From JADJNW01 sp964523725 (GTDB taxonomy: Bacteria > Bacteroidota > Bacteroidia > Chitinophagales > Saprospiraceae), in the NCBI GenBank assembly GCA_964523725.1, contig CAZGAU010000086.1, forward strand, positions 1 through 22,416: 22,416 bases of DNA, given 5' to 3'. The notes below the pieces were generated by a model, which was given only the letters and a program-made list of their open reading frames with translations, was not told where the DNA came from and ran no database searches. Shown piece by piece: positions 15,144 through 22,416 of this stretch. The translations under genes and the position numbers were made by a program. Position 1 is the first letter of the stretch. Every line of letters begins with the position of its first letter.

Positions 15144-15887
15144 TTAGGCTTCCATTTTGGATTGCTTTTTCTTCTCTTTTCGTTTGCTTTCTTTCAATTC
15201 AAAACTGAAGCCCTCCGCCTGAAATTTTTTATACTTCTCCGGGTCGAAGCGGTAGAGCTTGGCCGGGCGATGTGCTACGCCTTCTTGTGTCTCATCCAGG
15301 TCCACCAGAAGGTTCATGGAGAGAATTTTCTTGCGGAAATTTCGCTTGTCCAAACCATCTTCCGGCTCCAGGATCGCTTCGTAGAGGTGTTGCAGTTCGG
15401 TGAGGGTAAACTTTGGGGGTAAAAGCTCAAAACCCACGGGACGAACGCGCACTAGCCATTTTAAACGCTGGAAGCAGGCATCCAGAATTTCATTGTGATC
15501 AAAGGCCAGATCGGGTACTTTGGAAATGGAATGCCATTGTGCTTTCCTGGCAATGGACGCCGGCTGGATGCTGTAATCGCTAATCTTGATAAGCGAGAAG
15601 TAAGAAACGGTAATGACCCGCCCTATTGGATGGCGATCTACCTTGCCAAAGGTCTTTACTTGTTCCAAATACACGTGGTGCAAACCGGTCAATTCTTCCA
15701 GGACGCGAGCTGCGGCGGAATCAAGCTCCTCGTCATGATTTACAAAATAACCCGGGAGCGCCCATTTTCCTTTAAAGGGTTCTTCACCGCGTTTTATCAA
15801 CAACACTTTTAAGTCGCCTTCATCGAAGCCAAAGATGACATTATCTACTGTAAAAGCAGACTTAAAAAAACTGGAGAGCTCGGTCAT
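15144..15887 (-). CDS. Nudix-domain winged-helix transcription regulator (NrtR/AraR type)
   Basis: A 247-residue predicted repressor: an N-terminal Nudix domain (about 12-145) joined to a winged helix (about 150-215, KFTLTELQHLYEAIL, KRNFRKKIL, HRPAKLYRFD). This layout is that of NrtR, which senses ADP-ribose-type ligands, and of AraR of Bacteroides, which senses arabinose. The Nudix box (47-69) is degenerate: the leading Gly is Tyr47 (ALPGYF for ALPGGF), the Glu of REU is Val62 and the second Glu of EE is Leu66, so it should bind a ligand without hydrolysing it. The lysine-rich tail (232-247) is unusual. No NAD or sugar-use genes lie nearby, so its regulon is not indicated by context. Confidence 0.88.
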   Translation of the reverse strand: MTELSSFFKSAFTVDNVIFGFDEGDLKVLLIKRGEEPFKGKWALPGYFVNHDEELDSAAARVLEELTGLHHVYLEQVKTFGKVDRHPIGRVITVSYFSLIKISDYSIQPASIARKAQWHSISKVPDLAFDHNEILDACFQRLKWLVRVRPVGFELLPPKFTLTELQHLYEAILEPEDGLDKRNFRKKILSMNLLVDLDETQEGVAHRPAKLYRFDPEKYKKFQAEGFSFELKESKRKEKKKQSKMEA

Positions 15888-15963
15888 GTTTTCGTTTGCT
15901 TAGTTTCAAATCATTGGATTGGGAAAATTACGCAAATCTTGTCAACCAACCAAGGAAGGGGGT

Positions 15964-15978
15964 GTGTAATAGGTACAC
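15964..15978. promoter_or_regulatory. Weak inverted repeat upstream of the Nudix regulator
   Basis: GTGTA (15964-15968) and TACAC (15974-15978) with a 5-bp spacer lie 77 bp before the regulator start. It could be an autoregulatory operator, but arms this short arise often by chance. Confidence 0.15.
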
Positions 15979-15999
15979 TATCCCAAATTTTAGATGAAA

Positions 16000-16599
16000 T
16001 TATTGAAATTCCATACGCTTTATCTCCTTGCGTTCAAAATATTCACGTTCTTTGGGAGTGTAGCATTCAATCGCTTCATAGTGGATGCGTACTCGTTTTC
16101 CGATTACTTGCTGTGGGTTCTGGATCAGTTGTTCGGAGTTTTTAAAATAACGTAACCACAGCAGTTTGTGCTCCCGTCCCTGCTCATCTCGTACGATGAC
16201 AAAACCGAATTCTTCACCACCTGTTCGCACGATCGTTCCAAGCAGTTCATTGTCGGTTGTGGGCTGAGGTTGGGACAATTCCGCGATTTTCAGTAAAATA
16301 TCAGGGCAAATGGTTGCCATGCGCAGCCCGACCTTTTCACCAAGCTGGCGCATACCATCTGCATCGTGGAGGTTGATGTTCAGCTCTTTCATAGCGCTTT
16401 CATGTCGACCTAAACTTTCGATCATACAAGTACCAAGAACCAAATTCAGGTTTTCCGCATTCAGGTTGGCGAGATTCTTTCCGGAAATACAATCGCAAGT
16501 TTCCTGAGTTATGGTGTCCAGCATTTCCTGGGTATGACCAATGACACCAAAGAAAATACTACAAATGAAGAGTAATAGCCGGTTCATAGATAGCTGCAT
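16000..16599 (-). CDS. Small secreted four-cysteine protein, function unknown
   Basis: A 199-residue protein starting at the ATG at 16599 (an alternative in-frame ATG is at 16587). A signal peptide is evident (NRLLLFICSIFFGVIGHTQ). The helical part (about 25-112) has cysteines in TCDC, GTCMIES and ATICPDIL, a pattern I associate with uncharacterised Bacteroidota periplasmic proteins. The second part (about 118-199) looks like a small beta-barrel: LGTIVRTGGEEFGFVIVRD, HKLLWLRYF, VIGKRVRIHYEAIECYTP, ending in a charged helix. The gene lies between the regulator and the M28 peptidase on the same strand, but the strong terminator at 16655-16687 separates it from the peptidase. Confidence 0.7.
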   Translation of the reverse strand: MQLSMNRLLLFICSIFFGVIGHTQEMLDTITQETCDCISGKNLANLNAENLNLVLGTCMIESLGRHESAMKELNINLHDADGMRQLGEKVGLRMATICPDILLKIAELSQPQPTTDNELLGTIVRTGGEEFGFVIVRDEQGREHKLLWLRYFKNSEQLIQNPQQVIGKRVRIHYEAIECYTPKEREYFERKEIKRMEFQ

Positions 16600-16654
16600 T
16601 TTTTAATGTATTCTTTCAAAACGCAAAAAACGCTTGTTCATTCTATCCTGAATT

Positions 16655-16687
16655 TAAAAAAAGTGGCGCTCACGAATGAACGCCACT
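16655..16687 (-). terminator. Rho-independent terminator of the M28 peptidase gene
   Basis: Read on the minus strand: AGTGGCGTTCA, loop TTCG, TGAGCGCCACT, then a T-run. The stem is 11 bp with one T-G pair. It lies 47 bp after the stop codon of the peptidase gene and before the next minus-strand gene. Confidence 0.88.
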
Positions 16688-16734
16688 GATTTATAGAAGA
16701 TTTTTTAAAATTTTAGTGAGAAACCAGCTTCGGT

Positions 16735-18318
16735 TTATTTTCTCGAGCCGCCGGTTGCAGTATTGTTGCTGCCATCCACTTGCATTTTTTTGCGGGGCAG
16801 CATTTCATCGCGTTGAGCGGTGTGCCATACAAAAGAAGCAATGATCGTGGCAGCCTGCTTCAGATCGTCGCCGATAAGGTGATCCCAATTGTCCATATTG
16901 GAGTGGTGAGTGCGGGTAGAATAAGCCACCGGATCCTGAATGAACTGAAAGCCTGGAATACCAACTCCATCAAAGGCCAGGTGATCGGTACCGCCGGTGT
17001 TGCTCAGGGTAAGCGTAGTTGCATCCAGATCGCGGAAAGCATCCAACCAGCTCCGGAAAATCGGCATTACTTCTGCATTGCCCTGCAAATAAACGCCACG
17101 GATTTTACCGGTGCCATTGTCCAGGTTATAATAGGCGGAAACCTTGCCTTGTTCGGCTTTCAATGACTTAATATCTCGGTTTTCCATTTCTGCGAAATGC
17201 TGCTCAGCATAAGCGCGGGAACCATACAAGCCCTGCTCTTCACCCGTCCAGAGTGCAAGGCGCAGCGTGCGGCGCGGCTTGATGCCGGTTTCTTTGATGG
17301 TTTCCAGCAAAATACGGGCAGCTTCCGTCATGACAGATGAGCCGGCAGCATTATCGGTGGCGCCGGTGGCCGAATGCCAGGAATCGAAATGCGCGCCAAA
17401 CATCACTACTTCGTCTTTCAGATCGGTGCCGGGAATTTCAGCAATGATGTTGCGTTCCATATTTTTGTCCGGATTGGCGTAAGCCGCGTCCAGATTCATG
17501 GCGAGCTTCACCGGCATGCCTTTTTTCATCAGACGGAAGATGCGGTTGTAATATTCAATTCCCATAGTCACCTGCGGAATTACTTCCTTGCCTTCATCCC
17601 AGGCACGGCCTTCGGGTGTGCGGGCGCCACTTACGAAAACGGTTCCCAGATCACCTTTGTAGCTGCGGTCAATGATGGCCAAGGGTTTTTCATCGTACAA
17701 AAATTTCCAGAGCGCATCGCTGAAACCTACATTACTGCGGAAGTTTCTGAACCGGTTGACCGTTGGTTCCGGCGCATTAGCCATTTTCAGAAGGTCTTCA
17801 GAGTCAAAGCGTTGTGCTGGCGCCTCAAACCATTCCTCGATGACGCGGGCAGTATCCATAAGTACGAATTTGCCTTTCAGTTTGCCTTTGTACTGGGCCA
17901 GTTCTTCTTCAGAGCCCGCATCCAGGTAAATTACTTCACCGGAAAGGGTGCCTTTGGTGCTGGGCGACCAAGCCTTTGGATAGGCTATGATCGGAAAATA
18001 ATTGGGGGCGCTGGCGTGCATCTCAAAATGCTTGAGTTCCCAACCGCGTCCGAAAGGTCCCCAGTCTTCCGTATGGACATTTTGCATGCCCATATCCTTG
18101 AGGTATTTTACGGCCCATTCGGTGGCTTTGTCCAGCATAGGTGAGGCGGTAAGGCGCGGGCCATACACATCGGTCATCCAGCTGGCTATGTCCATAACCT
18201 GGCTTTGTTCCAGTCCGTGTTTGCGGATCACCTTGTTGACATCGGAATCGACTTTTTCTTGTGCAAATGCCTGAAAAGACAGACATAAAATAAATAGAAC
18301 TAGTGACGAGACTCTCAT
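16735..18318 (-). CDS. Secreted zinc aminopeptidase, M28 family with PA-type insert
   Basis: A 527-residue exported metallopeptidase that should remove N-terminal residues from peptides or dipeptides. The start at 18318 is chosen because the longer frame begins with TTG and adds a polar stretch; from here MRVSSLVLFILCLSFQAFAQ is a signal peptide. A protease-associated-type region lies at about 120-240. The co-catalytic zinc ligands of M28 are visible: His310 (GAHFDSW), Asp322 (GATDNAAG), catalytic Glu360 and zinc ligand Glu361 (TGEEQG), Asp400 (YNLDNGTG) and a His of THHSNMD (471-472). The C-terminal tail is polar and carries no sorting domain, so it is probably periplasmic or released by another route. 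It has its own terminator and is divergent from trkH. Confidence 0.92.
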   Translation of the reverse strand: MRVSSLVLFILCLSFQAFAQEKVDSDVNKVIRKHGLEQSQVMDIASWMTDVYGPRLTASPMLDKATEWAVKYLKDMGMQNVHTEDWGPFGRGWELKHFEMHASAPNYFPIIAYPKAWSPSTKGTLSGEVIYLDAGSEEELAQYKGKLKGKFVLMDTARVIEEWFEAPAQRFDSEDLLKMANAPEPTVNRFRNFRSNVGFSDALWKFLYDEKPLAIIDRSYKGDLGTVFVSGARTPEGRAWDEGKEVIPQVTMGIEYYNRIFRLMKKGMPVKLAMNLDAAYANPDKNMERNIIAEIPGTDLKDEVVMFGAHFDSWHSATGATDNAAGSSVMTEAARILLETIKETGIKPRRTLRLALWTGEEQGLYGSRAYAEQHFAEMENRDIKSLKAEQGKVSAYYNLDNGTGKIRGVYLQGNAEVMPIFRSWLDAFRDLDATTLTLSNTGGTDHLAFDGVGIPGFQFIQDPVAYSTRTHHSNMDNWDHLIGDDLKQAATIIASFVWHTAQRDEMLPRKKMQVDGSNNTATGGSRK

Positions 18319-18493
18319 GGTCGAGTGTTTTTGGTTCAAAAAAACAATATTTACAAGTAACTGTTAGACAGCAGTCCGGATAAAAATAATCCAAAAACGG
18401 CAAAAAATACCTCCATACAATTGAAAAACTAGTTTTTACAAAATAAAAACACATTTAATTCTTTGCTAATGAAAAGATTTCGAGTGCAAGAAA

Positions 18494-18524
18494 TTTCGTT
18501 TTCAAGGGATTCTATTTAGCTTTG
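18494..18524 (+). promoter_or_regulatory. Promoter of the trkH-trkA pair
   Basis: The -7 box TAGCTTTG (18517-18524) matches TAnnTTTG exactly. A near-consensus -33 box TTTC (18494-18497, consensus TTTG) lies exactly 19 bp upstream. The predicted start near 18530 leaves a leader of about 25 bases. In the same spacer a perfect palindrome, AAAAACTAGTTTTT, lies at 18424-18437. Confidence 0.6.
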
Positions 18525-18555
18525 TCATTCATTTGAATACCAGAAGGTCAAAGCC

Positions 18556-20328
18556 GTGAAGGCGATAATACTTCAATTTCCGTTAAAGGCTGTTTCGCTT
18601 GCCGTTGGTTTGATTGCCATCCTGACATTCATTTATGATATCGGCTATGAAGATGATAATCTCTTTGATCGTCATATTCCACTTTATTATTTTATCCTGC
18701 TAAATGCGTTCATTTTTTTGAACGTAATTAAATTGCTGACGATTCCGGCAAAGTTTTCCAGGCGGAGCCAGGTGGGGATGGTACTTTTTCTCATCGCGTT
18801 TTTGCTTTACATATTATACAAGGTGCTGGTATTGGAAACCCCGCTGGAGCGCATTCTGTCTCAAAACATGGTGGGGCTGAGATTTTGTACGCTGCTGTTT
18901 TTTGTAATCGAATACAGCATTATAGTAGAGCGATTTTATTCCTCCAAAATGCAGCCGGCGTTTATTTTTGCTACCAGTTTCGCTGTATTGATCGGCATAG
19001 GAACCTTGCTTCTGAAATTGCCCATGGCAACCGTCAAACCACTCTCACTCGTAGATGCCCTGTTTATGTCCACTAGTGCAGTGTGTGTAACCGGGCTTGC
19101 CGTCGTAGATATCAGCAAAGATTTTACCACCATCGGGCAGTTTATTATTATGTTGTTGTTTCAGGCGGGAGGCTTGGGAATGCTCACGTTGACCTCGTTT
19201 TTTGCGTATTTTTTCAAGGAAAATATGTCTTTTCGAGAGAGCCTTTTCGTCCGGGATTTTGTCAGTTCCGACCGGCTAAGCAATATCTTCCGGCTTACGG
19301 TGAATATCGTTGCGCTTACCGCAATTGTGGAAGGAATCGGTGCACTATTAATTTATTTTTATATTCCCAAAGATATTATTCCGAATAACGGAGATCGCAT
19401 TTTTTTCGCTGTATTCCACTCTATATCAGGTTTTTGTAATGCCGGTTTCTCTACGCTTTCCAACAGTCTTTACGAACCTACCTTCCGGTTTAATTATGCG
19501 ATTCACATCATAGTAGCGTTATTATTTATTTTTGGAGGACTGGGTTATAATATCATGTTTAATGTAATGGATTACATTCGGGAAAAAATTATCAACGCAT
19601 TTAAAAAATATATCACTCAGGAACGAAACTACCGCAAACGCCCGCGGGTTGTTACATTAAATTCTAAAATAGTTATTTACACTACTATTATATTAACGGT
19701 ATTTGGCACGCTCTTTTTCCTGTTTGCCGAATATGATAATACCCTCGAAGAGCATACATCGTTTTTTGGTAAACTCGTTACTGCGTTTTTTGGTGCTACA
19801 ACCCCCCGAACTGCAGGTTTTAATACAGTAGATACTAGCTCTTTACATATTTCAACTTTAATGATTGTATTGCTGCTCATGTGGATCGGTGCGTCTCCGG
19901 CGTCCACTGGGGGCGGTATCAAAACCAGTACTTTTGCTATTGCTACGCTCAATATTTTCAGCATTGCCAAAGGGCGCACAAAAATTACCATTGGGCGGCG
20001 CATCATTTCCGATTACTCGGCGCGCAAAACCTCGGCGATCGTGAGTCTTTCCTTGGTTTTTGTGGGTTTGGGCGTATTTTTAATATCTACTTTTGAAGAA
20101 TCGAGCAAAGCAGATTTTCTGCGAATTGCATTTGAGTGTTTTTCTGCATACGGCACGGTGGGCTTGAGTATGGGATTTACGCCTAGTTTGACCAGTGAGA
20201 GCAAACTGGTGCTGATTGCACTCATGTTTATCGGTCGGGTGGGGGCTATCAACCTACTTATCGGAATGCTCAGACGACTGGAAACCAGCCATATACGTTA
20301 TCCGGAAGAAGATATTTTGATTAACTAA
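18556..20328 (+). CDS. trkH: Potassium uptake channel subunit, TrkH/KtrB family
   Basis: A 590-residue membrane protein that forms the potassium-translocating pore. The four pore-loop motifs are present, each with its filter glycine: AVCVTGL (175-181), GFCNAGF (292-298), RTAGFNT (418-424) and YGTVGLS (532-538). The gating-loop region SPASTGGGIKTSTF (447-460) is intact. Compared with the usual core of about 450 residues it has an N-terminal extension of about 130 residues with three or four extra transmembrane segments, known in other Bacteroidota members. The start is GTG at 18556, supported by AGAAGG 8 bp upstream. The regulatory RCK subunit follows 72 bp downstream. Loss of Gly in any filter would suggest a non-channel; none is seen. 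Confidence 0.95.
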   Translation: MKAIILQFPLKAVSLAVGLIAILTFIYDIGYEDDNLFDRHIPLYYFILLNAFIFLNVIKLLTIPAKFSRRSQVGMVLFLIAFLLYILYKVLVLETPLERILSQNMVGLRFCTLLFFVIEYSIIVERFYSSKMQPAFIFATSFAVLIGIGTLLLKLPMATVKPLSLVDALFMSTSAVCVTGLAVVDISKDFTTIGQFIIMLLFQAGGLGMLTLTSFFAYFFKENMSFRESLFVRDFVSSDRLSNIFRLTVNIVALTAIVEGIGALLIYFYIPKDIIPNNGDRIFFAVFHSISGFCNAGFSTLSNSLYEPTFRFNYAIHIIVALLFIFGGLGYNIMFNVMDYIREKIINAFKKYITQERNYRKRPRVVTLNSKIVIYTTIILTVFGTLFFLFAEYDNTLEEHTSFFGKLVTAFFGATTPRTAGFNTVDTSSLHISTLMIVLLLMWIGASPASTGGGIKTSTFAIATLNIFSIAKGRTKITIGRRIISDYSARKTSAIVSLSLVFVGLGVFLISTFEESSKADFLRIAFECFSAYGTVGLSMGFTPSLTSESKLVLIALMFIGRVGAINLLIGMLRRLETSHIRYPEEDILIN

Positions 20329-20400
20329 AAGCGGCATGATGATGTTTTGGTGTTATAATGTGTTCGTACTAAAGTATAAAGGCACAAAAGATTAGAAAAA

Positions 20401-21087
20401 ATGAAAGTGATCGTTATAGGTTTGGGAAATTTTGGTAAAGCACTGGCCATCCAGCTTTCAGAAATGGGCCATGAGGTGATCGGCGTGGATAAGTCGTACG
20501 ACAAGGTGGAAATGATGAAGGATAAGATGTCGCACACGGTTGCGCTGGACGCGACCAATCCTGCGGCTATTCAACAATTACCGATCCGGGACACCGATTT
20601 GGCCATCGTTGCGATCGGTGAAGACGAAGGCGCTTCGATCCTGACTGCAGCGGTGCTGAAAACTTCAGGCTTCCGCCGGATTATTGCACGGGCTTTGTCG
20701 TCAACGCACGATAATGTGCTGGAAGCCATGGGTATCGAAGAAATTGCACACCCTGAGCAGGATTCCGCCGAGCGTTTGGCCAAGAAATTGAACCTGAAAA
20801 TCGCGATCGAATCGTTTGAGATTGACCGGAATTATTCTATTGTTGAAATCAAAGCCCCTGAGGAGTTTGTCGGAAAATCAGTGCTGGAAGTAGATCCGCG
20901 CCGGAATCATAACATCAACATTGTCACTATTTTGCGCAAGACGAGCCGTAAAAACCTGTTGGGTGTGCGTACTACGGAGTGGACCTCGATTGGCGTAGTG
21001 AAACCGGATGAAGTTTTTCTGGAAGATGATATTCTGGTTGTATTCGGTGAGAATCCCTGTATTACGAAGATTTGTATAGAGCAATAA
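20401..21087 (+). CDS. trkA: Potassium uptake regulatory subunit, TrkA/KtrA (RCK) family
   Basis: A 228-residue cytoplasmic gating protein that binds nucleotide and assembles as a ring under the TrkH/KtrB channel. The N-terminal RCK_N Rossmann domain (1 to about 130) has the dinucleotide loop GLGNFG (7-12), the acidic residue Asp30 at the end of the second strand, and Asp50 in ALDAT. The RCK_C domain spans about 140-225 (IVEIKAPEEFVGKSVLEVD, DDILVVFGE). With a single RCK_N-RCK_C unit it is KtrA-like, unlike the duplicated E. coli TrkA. It starts at the ATG at 20401. It is co-directional with trkH and almost certainly expressed with it. Confidence 0.95.
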   Translation: MKVIVIGLGNFGKALAIQLSEMGHEVIGVDKSYDKVEMMKDKMSHTVALDATNPAAIQQLPIRDTDLAIVAIGEDEGASILTAAVLKTSGFRRIIARALSSTHDNVLEAMGIEEIAHPEQDSAERLAKKLNLKIAIESFEIDRNYSIVEIKAPEEFVGKSVLEVDPRRNHNINIVTILRKTSRKNLLGVRTTEWTSIGVVKPDEVFLEDDILVVFGENPCITKICIEQ

Positions 21088-21089
21088 AT

Positions 21090-21182
21090 AAAAAAGCAGT
21101 GAAAGAATAAAAGGCTGATCGTCAGGAGTTTGTTTGGATACTATTATTCACAACTGACGCTTCAATTTTATCTTCCACTGCT
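21090..21182 (-). terminator. Long terminator-like hairpin with T-run, minus strand
   Basis: On the minus strand AGCAGTGGAAGA (21182-21171) pairs with TCTTTCACTGCT (21106-21095) at 11 of 12 positions, and TTTTAT/ATAAAA and CTGAC/GTCAG can pair inside. The stem is followed at once by TTTTTT (21095-21090). This orientation fits termination of a minus-strand transcript. It also lies just after the trkA stop and may help end that message, but no T-run follows on the plus strand. Confidence 0.55.
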
Positions 21183-21963
21183 ATAAATAATTGGTCTCTG
21201 GGGTTTAGTGTTGATATAGTGTGTGCTAATAACAAATTCTCTTTTTAGGGTGATGGGGTGAAAGGAGGATTGGATGATACAAAATTCCAGAGATAAAGAA
21301 AACTGGGCAGTTATACTTTCACAACTACCCAGCCCGGAATAATAGCAACTATCTACTTATCTCCAATTGCCCTTCTGAAAAATAAAACACCCTATATTCT
21401 TGGATTCCGCGGCGCTTTTGCCACGAATTATATCTTCAAAATCGGGGGGCAGAAAAAAATCTCGTCAGCAAATCTTTAGTTAATAGGCGATGAACCCTGG
21501 ATTGTAAAAGGTATCACAAGAAAATCCTCGTGCCTGCCCCCGTAAGTGATAGTTTGCACTGGTGGACATTGCTAGTGCGGCAAACTATCGGTATTTTTTA
21601 TCAATGAACTCGGTGAAAAATGCCCTGCGCACCAGGGCGACAGGGCTTCCGAATTGCCCTATGAACAAAATCGTTTTATCATAGTATGTTCGGGCGCTTT
21701 TGCCCGTTCTCAAATTCTGCCGGCTTTCCAAAAAAGACCGGACGGCAAGTCATTTTGTCGCTCACCGTCCAATCAAGCTAAGTGAGTCTTGGAATTTAAG
21801 GACAGATAGATTGAGAAATAAACCAGATCCTTTTCAATTTAAAATGTAAAACTTTGAATTGCAGAAGTCAAAAACGCCTTCTCATCTACACTTTTGTATT
21901 TTGACTTTTATTACATTTTACATTTTGACTTTTTTCTTACACCATGTAATCCTTCTGATTACA
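21090..21963 (-). ncRNA. Candidate large structured non-coding RNA, class unknown
   Basis: A gene-free block between a minus-strand promoter (21967-21997) and a hairpin with T-run (21090-21182), predicted transcript about 870 bases. Perfect stems inside include GTAATC/GATTAC at the predicted 5' end (21946-21962), GGACGG/CCGTCC (21740-21770), CGGGC/GCCCG (21691-21706), AGGGC/GCCCT (21642-21660), GCCCTG/CAGGGC (21622-21638), GATAGTTTGC/GCAAACTATC (21548-21589, 10 bp), GGGGGCAG/CTGCCCCC (21445-21541) and CTGGG-AGTT/AACT-CCCAG (21303-21332). GGCGCTTTTGCC occurs twice (21411-21422, 21693-21704). GC content is clearly above the AT-rich flanks. No reading frame of 60 or more codons exists. I find no signature of tmRNA, RNase P, SRP RNA or a known riboswitch. 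A decayed mobile element or a cluster of small repeats remains possible. Confidence 0.4.
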
Positions 21964-21966
21964 CTA

Positions 21967-21997
21967 CAAATATACTTTCGAATCATTCGGGAACAAA
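21967..21997 (-). promoter_or_regulatory. Consensus Bacteroidota promoter, minus strand
   Basis: Read on the minus strand: TTTG (21997-21994), 19 bp, TATATTTG (21974-21967). Both boxes match the phylum consensus TTTG-N19-TAnnTTTG exactly. The predicted start is near 21963, pointing into the gene-free block 21090-21963. Nothing coding lies downstream on this strand for about 2.8 kb. Confidence 0.65.
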
Positions 21998-22240
21998 ACC
22001 AGGGAATGGGGTAAGTTTAAGTTTCTAAAATGGGTTTTTGATGTTGGATATTGGGTGTTGAATATTGAATTTTTATTTTTTATGCTATTTAAATAATTGA
22101 TAAATAGATATTTGTGTTTTATTTTTTGATAGCAGGAAATAATTTGCAGATTTAAAAAATTTTACCAAACTTTAGGTTTCTAAGCAAAGAAAAAAAAATG
22201 ATATTTTTTTTCAAAGCGCTACTTTTTTGTCAGGAAACGG

Positions 22241-22248
22241 TATTTTTG
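22241..22248 (+). promoter_or_regulatory. Possible -7 promoter box for the last gene
   Basis: TATTTTTG matches TAnnTTTG and lies 41 bp before the first in-frame ATG (22289) and 62 bp before the second (22310). No TTTG is present at the -33 spacing. The stretch 21998-22240 is very AT-rich, with GTTGGATATTGGGTGTTG-like short repeats near 22041, and holds no gene. Confidence 0.35.
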
Positions 22249-22309
22249 AGTTATGGAACGGTCAAAAAACATGTTTTGAAGTGTCTGAATGACAAAACTC
22301 CGGCAAGTT

Positions 22310-22416
22310 ATGAAGAGCAAAAGCGATCTTTTTGAATTGATCCAGGCGATGTCCAAATCAGAAAAACGCTATTTTACGCTTGATGCGCAAAAGAGCGGGC
22401 GCAAGGCGGCGCGCTA
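22310..22416 (+). CDS. Start of a conserved Bacteroidota protein, truncated by window end
   Basis: The last 35 codons begin MKSKSDLFELIQAMSKSEKR and continue YFTLDAQ, then a basic stretch. The opening (DLFELIQAMSKSEKRYF) resembles the N-terminus of large uncharacterised helical-repeat proteins of this phylum; that is memory of a pattern, not a search. The ATG at 22310 is preferred because that pattern usually starts here; an in-frame ATG at 22289 would add seven residues (MTKLRQV). The remainder lies beyond the window, so domains and function cannot be judged. Confidence 0.55.
   Translation, partial: MKSKSDLFELIQAMSKSEKRYFTLDAQKSGRKAAR

Noticed and set aside
15144..15887. Active Nudix hydrolase (house-cleaning enzyme)
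   Set aside because: The Nudix box lacks two of the metal-binding glutamates and its leading glycine, and a DNA-binding winged helix follows.
21604..21684. 26-codon plus-strand frame starting MNSVKNALR
   Set aside because: It runs through several strong hairpins and lies opposite the candidate RNA; a short frame like this is expected by chance.
21090..21963. tmRNA, RNase P RNA or SRP RNA in the orphan block
   Set aside because: No tRNA-like ends or tag-peptide frame, no GAGGAAAGTCCGG-type core, and no SRP apical loop sequence on either strand.

Overview
The window comes from a member of the Bacteroidota, most likely a Saprospiria- or Chitinophagia-like environmental bacterium. The evidence is a type IX secretion C-terminal sorting domain, a ClpP with the N-terminal tail usual in this phylum, a Nudix/winged-helix regulator of the NrtR/AraR type, TAnnTTTG-type promoters, tRNA without encoded CCA, and short degenerate intergenic repeats. 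A run of exactly 100 N marks a scaffold join, so this is a draft or metagenome assembly.

Layout. 1-185: 3' part of a tRNA-Leu(UAG), followed by two 65-bp tandem units that each repeat the tRNA 3' end. 476-4132: protein quality-control cluster tig, clpP, clpX (clpX lost its 5' end in the gap). 4175-5143 (-): secreted protein with a type IX sorting domain, separated from clpX by a bidirectional hairpin. 5352-6458: membrane protein with an N-terminal domain resembling effector-associated domain 11. 6564-6877: unusual AT-rich array of 21-bp-phased repeats. 7016-9121: cell-envelope genes, a double OmpA-domain protein and a small outer-membrane beta-barrel. 9129-9327: hairpin-rich element with perfect 15-bp terminal inverted repeats.

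9351-14061 (-): MacAB/Lol-like ABC export operon, transcribed ATPase, permease, permease, periplasmic adaptor; no TolC-type partner is present. 14338-18318: a lipoprotein (+), then on the minus strand a Nudix-domain regulator, a small secreted four-cysteine protein and an M28 metallopeptidase with its own terminator. 18556-21087: potassium uptake pair TrkH/KtrB and TrkA/KtrA.

21088-22288: about 1.2 kb with no credible gene. On its minus strand it has a textbook Bacteroidota promoter (TTTG, 19 bp, TATATTTG near 21970), a series of GC-rich hairpins and, about 870 bp downstream, a long hairpin followed by a T-run. It reads like a transcription unit for a large structured non-coding RNA that I cannot assign to a known class; this is the most interesting part of the window. 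The window ends with the first codons of a conserved Bacteroidota protein.
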